DNA from: Tetradesmus obliquus
Taxonomy: Eukaryota > Chlorophyta > Chlorophyceae > Sphaeropleales > Scenedesmaceae
Direction: 5' to 3'
DNA: 64,000 bases
Assembly: GCA_030272155.1 (NCBI GenBank)
Contig: CP126202.1
Coordinates: forward strand, 2,931,001-2,995,000
The position numbers and the translations under genes are program-made. Position 1 is the stretch's first letter; each line of letters starts with the position of its first letter. The notes beneath the pieces are model-generated. The model worked only from the letters and a program-made list of their open reading frames with translations. It ran no database searches and was not told where the DNA came from. This document shows, piece after piece, positions 35,201 to 45,462 of this stretch.

Positions 35201-35616
35201 GCAGGTGCTGCAGCTCCTGCAGTGCAGCATTGTCCTGCAAGCAGCAGTGTTGTGCCATATGCATGGTTGCTTTTCCAAATGTGATTTGTTACTTAGTGCA
35301 ATCTTAGAGACGTTGTGCACGTCTTTCATGGGCTCTTCTGCCTTTGTTTTCTCCGGCTGCTCGCGCTCAATCGCACAGGAGCACTGCTCAGGCAGATGCT
35401 GCTGAACTCTGCACCAACCAAACATGGCATGCCCATGGGACCTGCTGTGCCGCCTACAACATCATGAGCAATTGTGCCTACCTGTTTCTTATACGCAGCT
35501 GCGGACAGGGCAGTGCTCCTTGAGCATGCTTGCAGTGCCAAAAGCAGCACCAGCAGCATGCAACAGCAGGTGCTCTCGCTGCTGTGTGTCCGCCATGGGC
35601 CTAGCCTAAAGCCCAT
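29708..35616 (-). CDS. Large secreted/transmembrane protein with TSP1-like, Cys-rich and EGF-like modules
   Basis: Eight exons (35616-35482, 35234-34482, 34132-33720, 33487-33312, 33083-32788, 32575-31684, 31482-30350, 30175-29708) join through GT-AG introns to about 1421 residues. The start is a signal peptide. Four TSP1-like repeats follow from about residue 395; landmarks are GDYGDCSKLCGGGVQTRRVQC, LGEWGPCNSTCGFSSRTRSAM, SDWVCNNTLGCGGGVANRTAT and a final RRFDCVNMT. After a Ser/Ala/Gly/Asn linker comes a Cys-rich stretch with two CGVCNG motifs, a CGDGICQ motif, an EGF-like domain (about 1297-1338), one membrane span (about 1375-1396) and a short cytosolic tail beginning KRRTRYLM. This is a type I surface-protein layout, plausibly adhesive or extracellular-matrix related, but no ligand or function can be named. 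The ATG at 35616 opens directly into the signal peptide. Confidence 0.85.
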
Positions 35617-37714
35617 TCAGGCACCTAGTATTACGTCTGCGTCGCTTCTGCTGTCCCAACTTCAAGGCGTCGCCAATGCTCGGTTTTCCCTCGTTTGGGC
35701 AGTCGGTTTTGAAACATGCCCAGCAGCTCGCAGAAATGTTCACGTAGATGTCAAACTAGAGTTGTGATTTCATTTTGCCTCATTCACAAATCATTGCATG
35801 CATGTCGGTATCCAGTACAGAAGTGCAGTGCCTACGCGCGCAGAGCAACGCAAAGAAGCGGTATATGTTGAGCATACAATAAATCCACGTCGCAGCTATC
35901 AAATGGGCTGCCAGTAAAGCCGAGGTTGTGAGAGTGACATGGCTGTAGTGACAATGTCAATGTCAAAGGTTACATCAGAGTGGCACCCACACTGCTGCTG
36001 CCACAATGGCCAACTTGTGGCACGGCTTTTATCAGCAAGCGCTTTGCAAAAATGCTACAACAGCACTGCTAGTATACAGGTTGGGGCAAGTTAGTGATGC
36101 CCATGCGCCACATCAGCAGCTTGCCATGGTCCCACAAGCAGTCATACAGGCCACGATGCCAGCTCAGAACATACTGACAAAGCCGCCGCTGATGTCACAA
36201 CAAGATACCCAAGTGAGATAGAAGACCAACAATGGTATGATCAACGAGGTCAAGACAACGTACAATACACAAAATGCAAGCAAGGTGAGACAACACCCAA
36301 CCTCTAGTACATACAGGTCTGATTCAAAAGGATTTTTGATGTCGATAGCAACAGCAACTGGCGTAGTTCGCATGCACTGATGCCGTACGTCCCCTTCACG
36401 TGTACTCCACAACGGCATGCACTCCAAAACAACAACAATAAAATAGTAGTGTAGGTGCATGCTGGCACGGCAACACACAGCTTCAGCGCGTCAACTGCTG
36501 AAACCTGGCAAGTAACCAAGCCCAGAGCGAGCAACCAAGAGCGCATAACAGCACAGCACACATCTCAACACCAAACTACTCAGCCCATCACCACTGCCGC
36601 GTCCATGCAGGCTGCCAGTCCCGCACACAACGTCTGCAACAGCATTTGGCAGAACACCACTGCACATCCTGCAGGGAATAGGCCGCACGCCAACCACCAT
36701 ATGTTCAGCGTTTGCGCCCTGGAAAAACAGGCAGTGACAGGTCATCACCATTGCACAGGAGCAGCACACACCCCAGTGGCACACACTGGCCGCACCGGTT
36801 GTTCCTAATACAGCCCACATGCACATGCATCAGAACAGACGACATGCGCACACAGGCGTGCCCACCCAACCCTTGTGCCTTCAGCCATCAAATAAATGCC
36901 GACAGCCGCACACGACAGCGCACACAAGCACACCCAACAAGATGCGGTGCAAACAGCATGTCTGATCTCAGGCCTTGATTGTCACGCCAGACGTAAGTAA
37001 CGAGCGCCGCAAGCTGTAGCTTCACTCTGTCGACTGCTCACCAACCATAACTAACGCTCAGCAGCGCAGCTGCATTTGACCACCAGCTCCGCCGACAACG
37101 TTTAGCACACCAGCACACAGCCACCCTTGCCAGCGCCCTTCTTGCAAAGTTGCTGGTTAGCGCACCAACACAATGTGTTGTTGGCCGCTTTGCAGCGGTC
37201 TCCAGGACCCCTTGCTTGCTCAGAGCGCTCGTGTATGTACATATGGTACCATCCTGCTTAAAGTAAAGGAATGACGCTGCAGCTGATAGCCCAGTCATGA
37301 GTACGCGCCAAATGCACAATGCCATGTCTCTAATGCACAGAAGTAACACAAGCACGGACCGCCCAGCGTCACAGCATAGAACACACACCAATCGTACGCT
37401 ATGCGTACAGCCATGCTGACCCCTGCAGGTTCACATACTTGTGATTTCAGCAACCCACATGGTCCAAACAAACCTTTCTCAACAATCGCCGTCGCTGCTA
37501 GCTTTGCAGCCCAGCTACCACCAACTGCCAAAACACGCATACCACACACCACCAAGGACCTCCGGAAAAGGCTGGCGTGTCAGCCGCCAACAGGCCTCCA
37601 CTGCTTGCCCCACCAAGCGGCATGCCAGCTGAGCAAAGACACAGCATGCATCCGCCCCAACCACACGGGCACCCTGCCAGCACACACGCCGCCACAGCAA
37701 CACCTCCTCGTCGC
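35617..37714. other. Interval between the TSP1-domain and CBM20 genes
   Basis: It should hold the TSP1-gene promoter (right of 35616) and the CBM20-gene 3' UTR (left of 37715). No exon is supported. The frames are short and match nothing. Confidence 0.45.
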
Positions 37715-40700
37715 TTACTGAGGCCTGTTTGCCCAGATCTCCTTGATTGCATCTGATGCATTGTCGAGGTCAATCACATTGTCATAGACTTTGTAGTATG
37801 ATGGCTCACCAACCAGCTCTGCAGGCCCCACATCCAGCGCCGCAGTAGCAGCGTTCGCTGCAGGCTCAGCAAGCTTCACTGCGCTGCTCAAGCTGGAGCT
37901 CGCAAAGTCAGCAGCACTGCCAGACAGCTGGCCAATGCTGGAGCTCGCGGCCTGCATCTGCTGGCTCGCCACATCCACGCCAGATGCTGCCGCCTTCACT
38001 GTCGCCTCAACCGACTGCTGCACGCCAGTCAAACCGCCGCTCGCAAAGTCAACGGCACTGCCGGAGAACTGCCCGAGGCTGGAGCCAGCCACCTGCAGCT
38101 GCTGCCCTGCAGAATCAGCGCCAGATGCTGCCACCTCTTCAACCACCTTCACAGTTGCCTCCATGGACTGCTGCAGCTGAGTTAGCAGCTGGTCCAGCTG
38201 CGGGCCGCCCTGCGCTGCTCCGCGCTGCGCATCTGCTGCAAGCCCCGCCACAGTGTCCTGCAGCGCCGCAAGCTGCTGCTGCAGCGCTGGCAGCTGCTGC
38301 TCATACGCCTGCAGGAGCCCTGCCTGCAGCGAGGCTGCAGCAGCATTCGCCTGCACCTCAATCTCTGAGAGGCGCTGCTTCAGCTGCAGCTGCTCGATTT
38401 TGTCCATGGCATTTGCAGACAGCGCGCTCAGGCTCTGCTCTGCAACAGACTCCAGCTGCGCCAGCTGCTGCTGCAGCTGCAGCTTGTCCACCTCTGCTGT
38501 TGTCGCTGCAGCTGCTGCAGCTGCAGCAGACCTGATGTGCAGCAGGGACTCACTCAGGTGGTCTGCAAGGGCCAGCTGCTGGTACCCAGCCCACACCTGC
38601 TCCTGCACTGACGCAATCGCGCCAGACAGCAGCTGCTGCAGGCTGTTCAGCTGCGCTGCGGCGTCAGTAGCACCCGCCTGCTGCGCCGCGAACGCTGCTG
38701 CAGCGAGCTGTGTGGCTGCTGCTGAGCAGCTGTCATGCAGCTGGGACAGCACCACGTCCAGCTGCTGGATCTGCAGGACAGCACAGCAGAGCAGCAACGG
38801 CAAAGCACAAACATCAGACCACCAACAAGCAAAATTGCATTGTTATTGACGCCTCGCAGCTTGTGGAACAGCGAAGCATTAACAAAACAGTGAAGCAAAA
38901 CACAGCCTCAGTTCTGAACAGCCCTACGCAGTCAAACCTGCAGTCAAACGTGCGGTCAAACTTGCGGTCAAACTTACCCGCACTTCCAGCACATCGTGCA
39001 GCGCGCCCATGGACCTGTCCAGGGAAGCCAGCAGCTCCGGCAGGTGCAGCCCGTTTGCTGCCTGGCTTGCAGTTTCCTGCAGGAGCCCCACAGACGTAGC
39101 TGCCAGCTGCTGCAGCTCTGCAAACTGCTTGGGCAGCTCCACCACTAGCGCCTGCTCCTGCTGCTTCAGCACATCCAGCACAAAGGCAAGCTTGCCTGGA
39201 ATGTCCAGCTGCTGCAGCTGCGTGTCTGCAAAGCTGCTCACTGCGTCTGTGGCGCTGGCCAGACTATCCTGCAGCTGCAGCAGCCCTGCACGCAGAGAGG
39301 CGTCCACAGTGCTGGTCTGCTGCGCAACGTATGCTGAAAACGTGTCTGCCTGCTGCTGCAGAGCAGCAAGCTGCTCCTGCAAGGCCAGTTGGTCAATGCC
39401 ATCTGCTGCAGAGGACTGCAGCTGGTGCAGGATGCCCTGCAGAGCTGCCAGCTGTGCAGCAAGCTGCGCCGAGAGGCCCGCTGTGCCTGGCAGGGGCATC
39501 ACAGCTGCATCGGGGTAGCACTGGCCTCCAGGCAGAGGAGGCGGGATGTAGCCATACTCCCGCAGCTGTGTTGGTAAATCATAAAGGTTTGGCAGATGTG
39601 CAAAAGAGCACAAGGCAGGCAGGCAGCAAAGGAGGGTTAGTCGGCTGTGAGTAGAGGTAACGGTAGGCATACAGGATGCAGCACAACAGGCTTATGCAAG
39701 CAACAGCTGCACAGCTGCCATATACACGGCAGCTCTGCTGTCCCCCTTCACTACTGCCAAACAGCACTGGCGATATCAATCTACCAACGATCTACCCACC
39801 TGGCTCGCCAGCACGAAGAGTCCTGCAGCCAGAGCTCCATACGCCAGCACCTCAGGCACCTTCAGTGCCCCTGGCAGTCCTGCCTTACCCCCGCTGGCGC
39901 CGCGTGCTGCTGCGCCTGCTCCTGCAAAGCCCAGCACTGTGAGGTAGCTGATGCCCTCTGCTGCTCCCAGCAGGCCATACGGGCCGGGAGGCAGGCCGCA
40001 GCCTGCAGGAAAGATGCAGCAGAGGTAGCATACACGAGGTCAGCGCAGCAGGAAGCGGCGTACATGGTACCCTTGCAGCAGCTGGCAAGGAGCAGCACAG
40101 TGCAAGAGCTGGTGGCCAGTGTTGCTGACACACGTGCTTGCAGGAAAGATGCAGCAGAGGTGATGTGAGTAGCTGATGCAGCAAGGAGCATGCGTGATGC
40201 CCTTGGAGCAGCTAGCATGGGTAGCTGATGGCCTGTGCTGCTAACACGCCTGCTTGCAGGAACAAAACATTTAGAACTAGATACGAACTCGACTGCAAGT
40301 ACAGCAGATAAACCAGCACGGCTGTTGTGTTGATGCTGCTGCAGGGAGCAGATCAAGTCAATTACCAAGCAACTCGGCACTATCAACGAAACTGCAGATC
40401 CAAGCTCACCTGTGTCCTTCAGCACAAACTCGGACCACAGCACCGTGCCCACAGCAGCGCAGCCAGCAATCGCCGACATCAGCTGCATGCCTGAATTCCA
40501 ATCTGGGGAGGCAGCAGCGCTGTCTGCAGCAGCAGAGCCCATGCTGGAGTCTGCAGCAAGCGCCGCAGCGCCAGCAGCAGCAGAGCTGCTGTTGTTGTTG
40601 CTGGAGGTCTTGGCTGCTGCTGCAGAGGAGGCCACAGCCGGGGGGCTCAGGCCTGCTGCTGCTGCAGCAGCAGACAGGGCAGCTGTGCTGCCGCGGCTGA

Positions 40701-42737
40701 ATGCCTGCTGTGCACGCTCTGCAAGAGGCACCACCTCAGGCGGAGCAGGCATGGTCAACCCCTGGCTTGCAGCAGCAGCATACGCCTGCTGCTTTTGCAG
40801 CATGCCATTGGGGCTGCTGCTGCCGCTAGGGCTTCCAGTCGGGCTGCTGCTCCTGCTGCTGCGAATCATGTTGTCCAGCCCTTCACTCTCTGCTGCAGCA
40901 GCACTTGCTGCTTGCTTTGCAGCAGCCAGGCGTGCAGCCTTCTGCTTTGCTGCCTCCTCTGCCTCGCGTGCTGCTGCAACCTTCTCATTGCTGTGCATGT
41001 CTTGCACCCAGTCGATGGAAGCTGCCGCTGCTGCTGATGCTACATGGCTGCCGTTGCGGCCTGGGCTAGAAGAGCGACTGCCGGGCTTGGGGTTTGAACC
41101 GGCGACCACTGGCGCCGCGGCTGCGCGGCTCCTGCTGCTGAGCGGCGTGCTGGAGCGCACACCCATGGCTGTGCTGCCAGCAGTGCTGCTGCTGCTGCTG
41201 CTGCTGACAGCCGAAGGACCCCAGCCGCTTGGCAGCGCTGCTGCTGCTGCTGCCACTGCTGCTGCAGGTGTTGCGCTGCCACTGTCAGGTGGGCTGTTGT
41301 CAGGTGTGGCTGGTGCAGAGCGGCTCTCATCCTCCAGCACCTTCTCTGCTGCTGCTGCTGCCTCAGCCAGCACTGCCAGGACTGCTGGGTCGGCAGCCTC
41401 CACTGCTGCTGCTGCAGTCACCTCCTCTACTTCTTCCTCCACTGCTGCTGCTGCTGGCGCCAAAGTCTCAGCCACAGCAGCAACCTCCTCTGCCTCCTCA
41501 ACTTCCAGCACTGCTGCTGCCGGCTCAAGCACCTCCACTGCTGCTGCCGGCTCCAGCTCTGCTGCACTGTCTGTCTCCTCGTCTACATCTGAGAGCGCTG
41601 CTGCTGCCGCTGCCAGCGCAGCAGCTGCAGCAGCGACTGCGCTCTCCTCAGCAGGCTCCAGATCAGCAGCTGCCTCCTCTGGGGGTGATGGGATCTCAGG
41701 GGCAGCTGCTGCTGCTGGCTCCGCTGCTGCTGGCTCTGCTGCTGCTGCGAGCTCCGCTGCTGCGAGCTCCGCTGCTGTTGGCAGCGGCGCTGCTGAAGCC
41801 TTCTTGCTCACTGACTTCATGAAGGCAGCCACCACGCTGTTGGTGCTTGCAGGGTCCGCAGCCGCCGGCTTTCCTGCAGGCTGCCGGCTTGCAGAAAAGT
41901 CGATGAAGCCCACCGCCACTGGCTTGTCCTGTGACAGCTTGCTGCGCAGTGAGTCAGCAGGGCTGGGAGGGGCTGGTGCAGCTGGCATGACAAAGTCATC
42001 AGCCAGTTCGTCAAAGCTGGTGGTGATGCCCTCATCCATGGAGGCACGGGCCTGCAAACATCAGACAGCAAAAGGAATTCAAGGCAAATGCCCAGTGGTG
42101 ATGCAAGGCTATGAAAGAATGGAGAAGGCTGTGGACAGAGTACTTTACGCATGTCACCAGGGCCAGGGCTGGATGATGATGCATCCACATATCAGCAGTT
42201 CTGGTCATTTACTCCTGTATGCCTATGCTACGCTACTGCAATACCTGCAAGCTCCCAGCCCCACTCGGTCGACATACAAAACGATGGTCAAACGCCGGTC
42301 AAACGCACCTGAGCGGCCATGGCCTCCAGCTGCTGCTGCATCTCCGACTCTGCTGCTGCTGAAGCTTCATCCTCCTCCACAAGCAGTTCATCCTGAGCAG
42401 CAGCAAGCGCCTTGCTCAGGCCCCCAGATGCGCCTGTTGCTGCTGACAGCAGCTCGTCATCCTGACTGTCCTCGCTGTCGCTGCTTGCAGGAGATGCTGC
42501 TGCAGGCGTGGAAGCAGCAGTAGGCTCGCCACTGAAGGAGGGCCGGCGCCCGGTCACTTCTGCCTCCACGTCTGCAGGAAAGCACGGTTTGCATGCAGAA
42601 GGTGCGCAAGGCTTGAACAAACGTATGACTACGCAGCATGAAGCAAGTGATAGCATGCCGCACGCAATGTATGCAGCGGACACTCCGCCATGAGCAAGTA
42701 ACACATATAACAGCTTGTTGTAAACCATGCACTCTAC

Positions 42738-42782
<45 letters not shown>

Positions 42783-45099
42783 CGCTCCTCACCCATGGAC
42801 ATCATCGCGCTAGCGATGGCAGCAGCGGCCTCTGACACCTTGCTGGCCCGTGTGCCCTCTGACGCCGCGGCCTGCAGCTCTGCTGCTGCTGTGGCCTCCG
42901 CCTGCTGCTGCAGCGCTGCCACCACCTCCTCACTCAGGGGCTCAAGCTCTGGCTCCTCCATCTGCTCACTGAAGTTGAAGGAGCACTCAGCCACCAGCAT
43001 GGAGCCTGCAGCAGCAGCAGCAGCAGCAGCAGCAAGGCACACTCGTTCATGCACACAACCACATGCTGTGAATTGCAGCGACCTGACAGATGCAACTAGA
43101 CCGAGTACCAGCTCATGAGAGCGCGCCACTAAGCGTTGCGGCTGGTAGTAACGTCAGCACTGTCTCGCCGTCAGCAGCCATGATGGAAAGCCCATAGAGG
43201 TGCTGCCCTTGATGTTCATCCAGAGCTTCAACCCGTTTCAAGTGCTGCTGAACACCAACGGCAGCGCTTTATGGGCTTTTCCAAACGTGTCCACTAGCGT
43301 GTGAGGCAGTGCTGCTCCTGCTGAAGGTGGCCCCCATTGAGGCTTGAAGCTGCTGTGCAAGTCTAGCTAGCCACTGCTTGAAAACATAAAGTGTACATGA
43401 CTTGTACAACCCAAAAGTGGTTTTACCTGCAGGAGCATCTTCCGGCACCACAACCTTGCGGTTGTCTCCACCTTCCCACAGAAGCTCGCCCCCAGACTTC
43501 TGCACCACCACCTGCAGGAACAATAACACAAACACACAACAGCAGGCAGCAGCAGCAAAAGCGACAGAGAGGACACCAGCAATGCCAAGTGAGACCTCAT
43601 GCGGAGAGTTGCAAAACAGCAGAGGCAGAGATAGGAGGAGCAGGCTACCTAGCTACGCAGCTGCAAGTGCAAACTATGCTAGCTACAAGAAGCTAAGGCT
43701 GTCATGGAGCTGCAGTTTCTCAGCTGTCCCATATGATGCTGTTTACAAGGTTTGGTTTGCATCAGCTGCCGCACCTCGCCCGCTGCCTGCACTACCTCCA
43801 CACCACCATGTACTGCCTCCACTACACCATGGAACAAGCAACGGTGGCTGCGAGTGGATCCTGACTCGTGCATAACCTGCAGCAGGGGAAACCAGCGAGA
43901 AACACCTGTGCTGACGGCCTAGCCTAGCCTAGCCTATGCTGTACTGCACCAGCCTAAACTACCTAGCAGAACAAGAGGTGCTGTTACTATCCACAAGCAA
44001 GCAAACATTGTACTCTATTCTACTCTACTAGATGTGGAACTGGAAAGGGTGAGGAGGGCTGTCATGCATGGCAGGCATGCAAGCAAGCTGCCCCACTCGC
44101 CTTGAACTCGTGCTCTCCAGAAGAGAAGGGCAGCACCAGGGACCAGATGTCGCCCTCTCCCCACACCATCAGCGGTGCTGCAGCTGCATCCCAGGCGCCC
44201 AGCTCAGCGCTGCTGCCGATGACCTTCATGCAGTCCCCAAAATCTGTGTGGTAGCGCACACTGATCTTCACAATGGGGCCTGTGAGGCTCTCCAGCATCT
44301 CTGCCCGCGAGGAGGCAAGCAGCTCCGGATTGCCTGCAGCATCGTCTGCTGCTGATGACAGGCTGGGCGCAGCTGGCGCGAGGCGCTCCGCTGTTTCTGG
44401 CTGCGCGATGGCCTGCAGGATGAATTTGACATGCACGATGGATGGATGGGTCAGCAGAGGTGTGCAGGACTTATAGGGTGACGCAGCTCAGAGCAGCAAA
44501 GCAGTGGTGCTGCAGCTAGGCTGCATGTGGCATGAGCGTGCTTCACTGGCCACTGCAAGCCCAGTACTAGTAGTCCGGACATGAGTTGAGGCAATGTGTA
44601 CGCTTGCTGCCGGCGTTGGAGGAAGAATGCGTGCGTAAGTCACTGCAAAGGACTGGGACACTGATCAAGCCCTGCACCGCTCAAAACTTACCCGGACGGC
44701 CACATAACGACGGCGTTGTAATGCTCTGCCCTTATGCGGCAGCCCTGCAAGTTGGTGGGCGCAGCGAGCACGGTAAGAACAGCGAGACGTGCAAATGCTG
44801 CATGCCCATCAGCAAGCTTCATTCAAGGCTGGCGAGCTGCACAAAATATAATGCAACTATATATGTCAGAATGAAACGTCAACATCGTACTACATGGCTG
44901 CCGTATGCTGGCCTGCAGTGCGGAGGGCTTGGTCAGCTGCAGCAGTGTCCGAGTGGGACGCTAAGCACCATATTTGACAAAATTGTGTTACCAAAAATAG
45001 GATCAATTCCTGACGACTGTGAGACTCACCCTTGCTCAAGCGATGTCGTCCACCCTGAGTTAGCGGCCTCGAAAGAGGCCCTACTCCCAATACCAACAT
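37715..45099 (-). CDS. Plastid-targeted CBM20 starch-binding membrane protein with long coiled coil
   Basis: Ten exons: 45099-45030, 44744-44692, 44412-44101, 43511-43427, 43005-42793, 42571-42309, 42051-40410, 40002-39800, 39565-38978, 38770-37715. All phases agree, giving about 1494 residues. The first 45 residues are basic and hydroxylated (HKGRALQRRRYVAVRA), like a chloroplast transit peptide. Residues 86-173 form a CBM20 module: VKISVRYHTDFGDCMKVIGS, ELGAWD, WGEGDIWSLVLP, then LLWEGGDNRKVVVP. An acidic Ala/Ser-rich region (about 245-830) follows, then hydrophobic segments near 850-877, 886-911 (in GLPPGPYGLLGAAEGISYL) and 928-947. A Gln/Ala/Leu-rich coiled coil (948-1494) ends the protein. 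CBM20 binds starch; algal SAGA-type pyrenoid proteins also pair CBM20 with coiled coil. I infer a link between starch and a plastid membrane. Intron 3 is GC-AG. Confidence 0.86.
38940..38977 (-). repeat. TTTGACC-type repeats at the donor of CBM20 intron 9
   Basis: Directly after the GTAAGT donor (38977) the gene strand reads GTTTGACCGCA, GTTTGACCGCAC and GTTTGACTGCA in tandem. The first repeat overlaps the donor itself. Confidence 0.8.
40003..40274 (-). repeat. Acceptor-side tandem duplication in CBM20 intron 7
   Basis: CTGCATCTTTCCTGCAG (gene strand, ending at 40003, the real exon 8 acceptor) recurs about 136 bp upstream as CTGCATCTTTCCTGCAAG and more loosely at about 40255. Other shared landmarks are the GGTAGC/GGTGATGTGAGTAGC and AGCAGCTGG blocks. 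The duplication copies the acceptor region into the intron. Confidence 0.7.
42739..42783 (-). repeat. CTG/CAG run just inside CBM20 intron 5
   Basis: About 14 repeats begin within 15 bases of the exon 5 donor. The exon 5 acceptor on the other side is itself preceded by a CTG run (43006-43035) that ends in the CTGCAG acceptor. Trinucleotide runs thus flank this exon on both sides. Confidence 0.85.
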
Positions 45100-45462
45100 T
45101 TTGTAGAGCTAGCCAAGCTCTCTGACAACGAGCCTGTCAACTGGAGCTGCCTCTACCGACACCAGCCGAGCAAGTCACCAACGCAGGATGTATATCCGGT
45201 GTCAAGCGATAGACTGCAGCTAGCTGACACATATTAGGTTGTCGAGCCAGACACTTCCACAATGTGCCTCGTTGCGGTAGCAGCACTCGAAGTCCCGACC
45301 CTACGACAAAAGCTCGAGCAGCAAGAACCCTGACTAGTTGGTTACACGCAGCAAGACGGTGCTAGCGTGCGATCTACACTTTTTAAAACCAGAAACTGCA
45401 TTTCGAAGGCTCGCTTGGGTGCGTTACCGCGGGTCTTTGTCCTTACAGAACTGTCCACTGTA
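45100..45462. promoter_or_regulatory. Shared promoter region of divergent CBM20 and M18 genes
   Basis: Only 363 bases separate the ATG of the CBM20 gene (- strand, 45099) and the ATG of the aminopeptidase gene (+ strand, 45463). Both genes are confidently built, so both promoters must lie here or overlap upstream exons. No TATA box or known motif stands out. Both products start with transit-peptide-like sequence. Confidence 0.55.

Noticed and set aside
41080-41110. GGTTCAAACCC on the - strand, resembling a tRNA T-arm
   Set aside because: It lies inside exon 7 of the CBM20 gene (encoding VVAGSNPKPGSR). No matching acceptor stem, D-arm or anticodon arm could be laid out around it.
45367-45462. 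Longer N-terminus for the M18 aminopeptidase
   Set aside because: The in-frame extension begins with GTG, not ATG. The first ATG in frame is at 45463.
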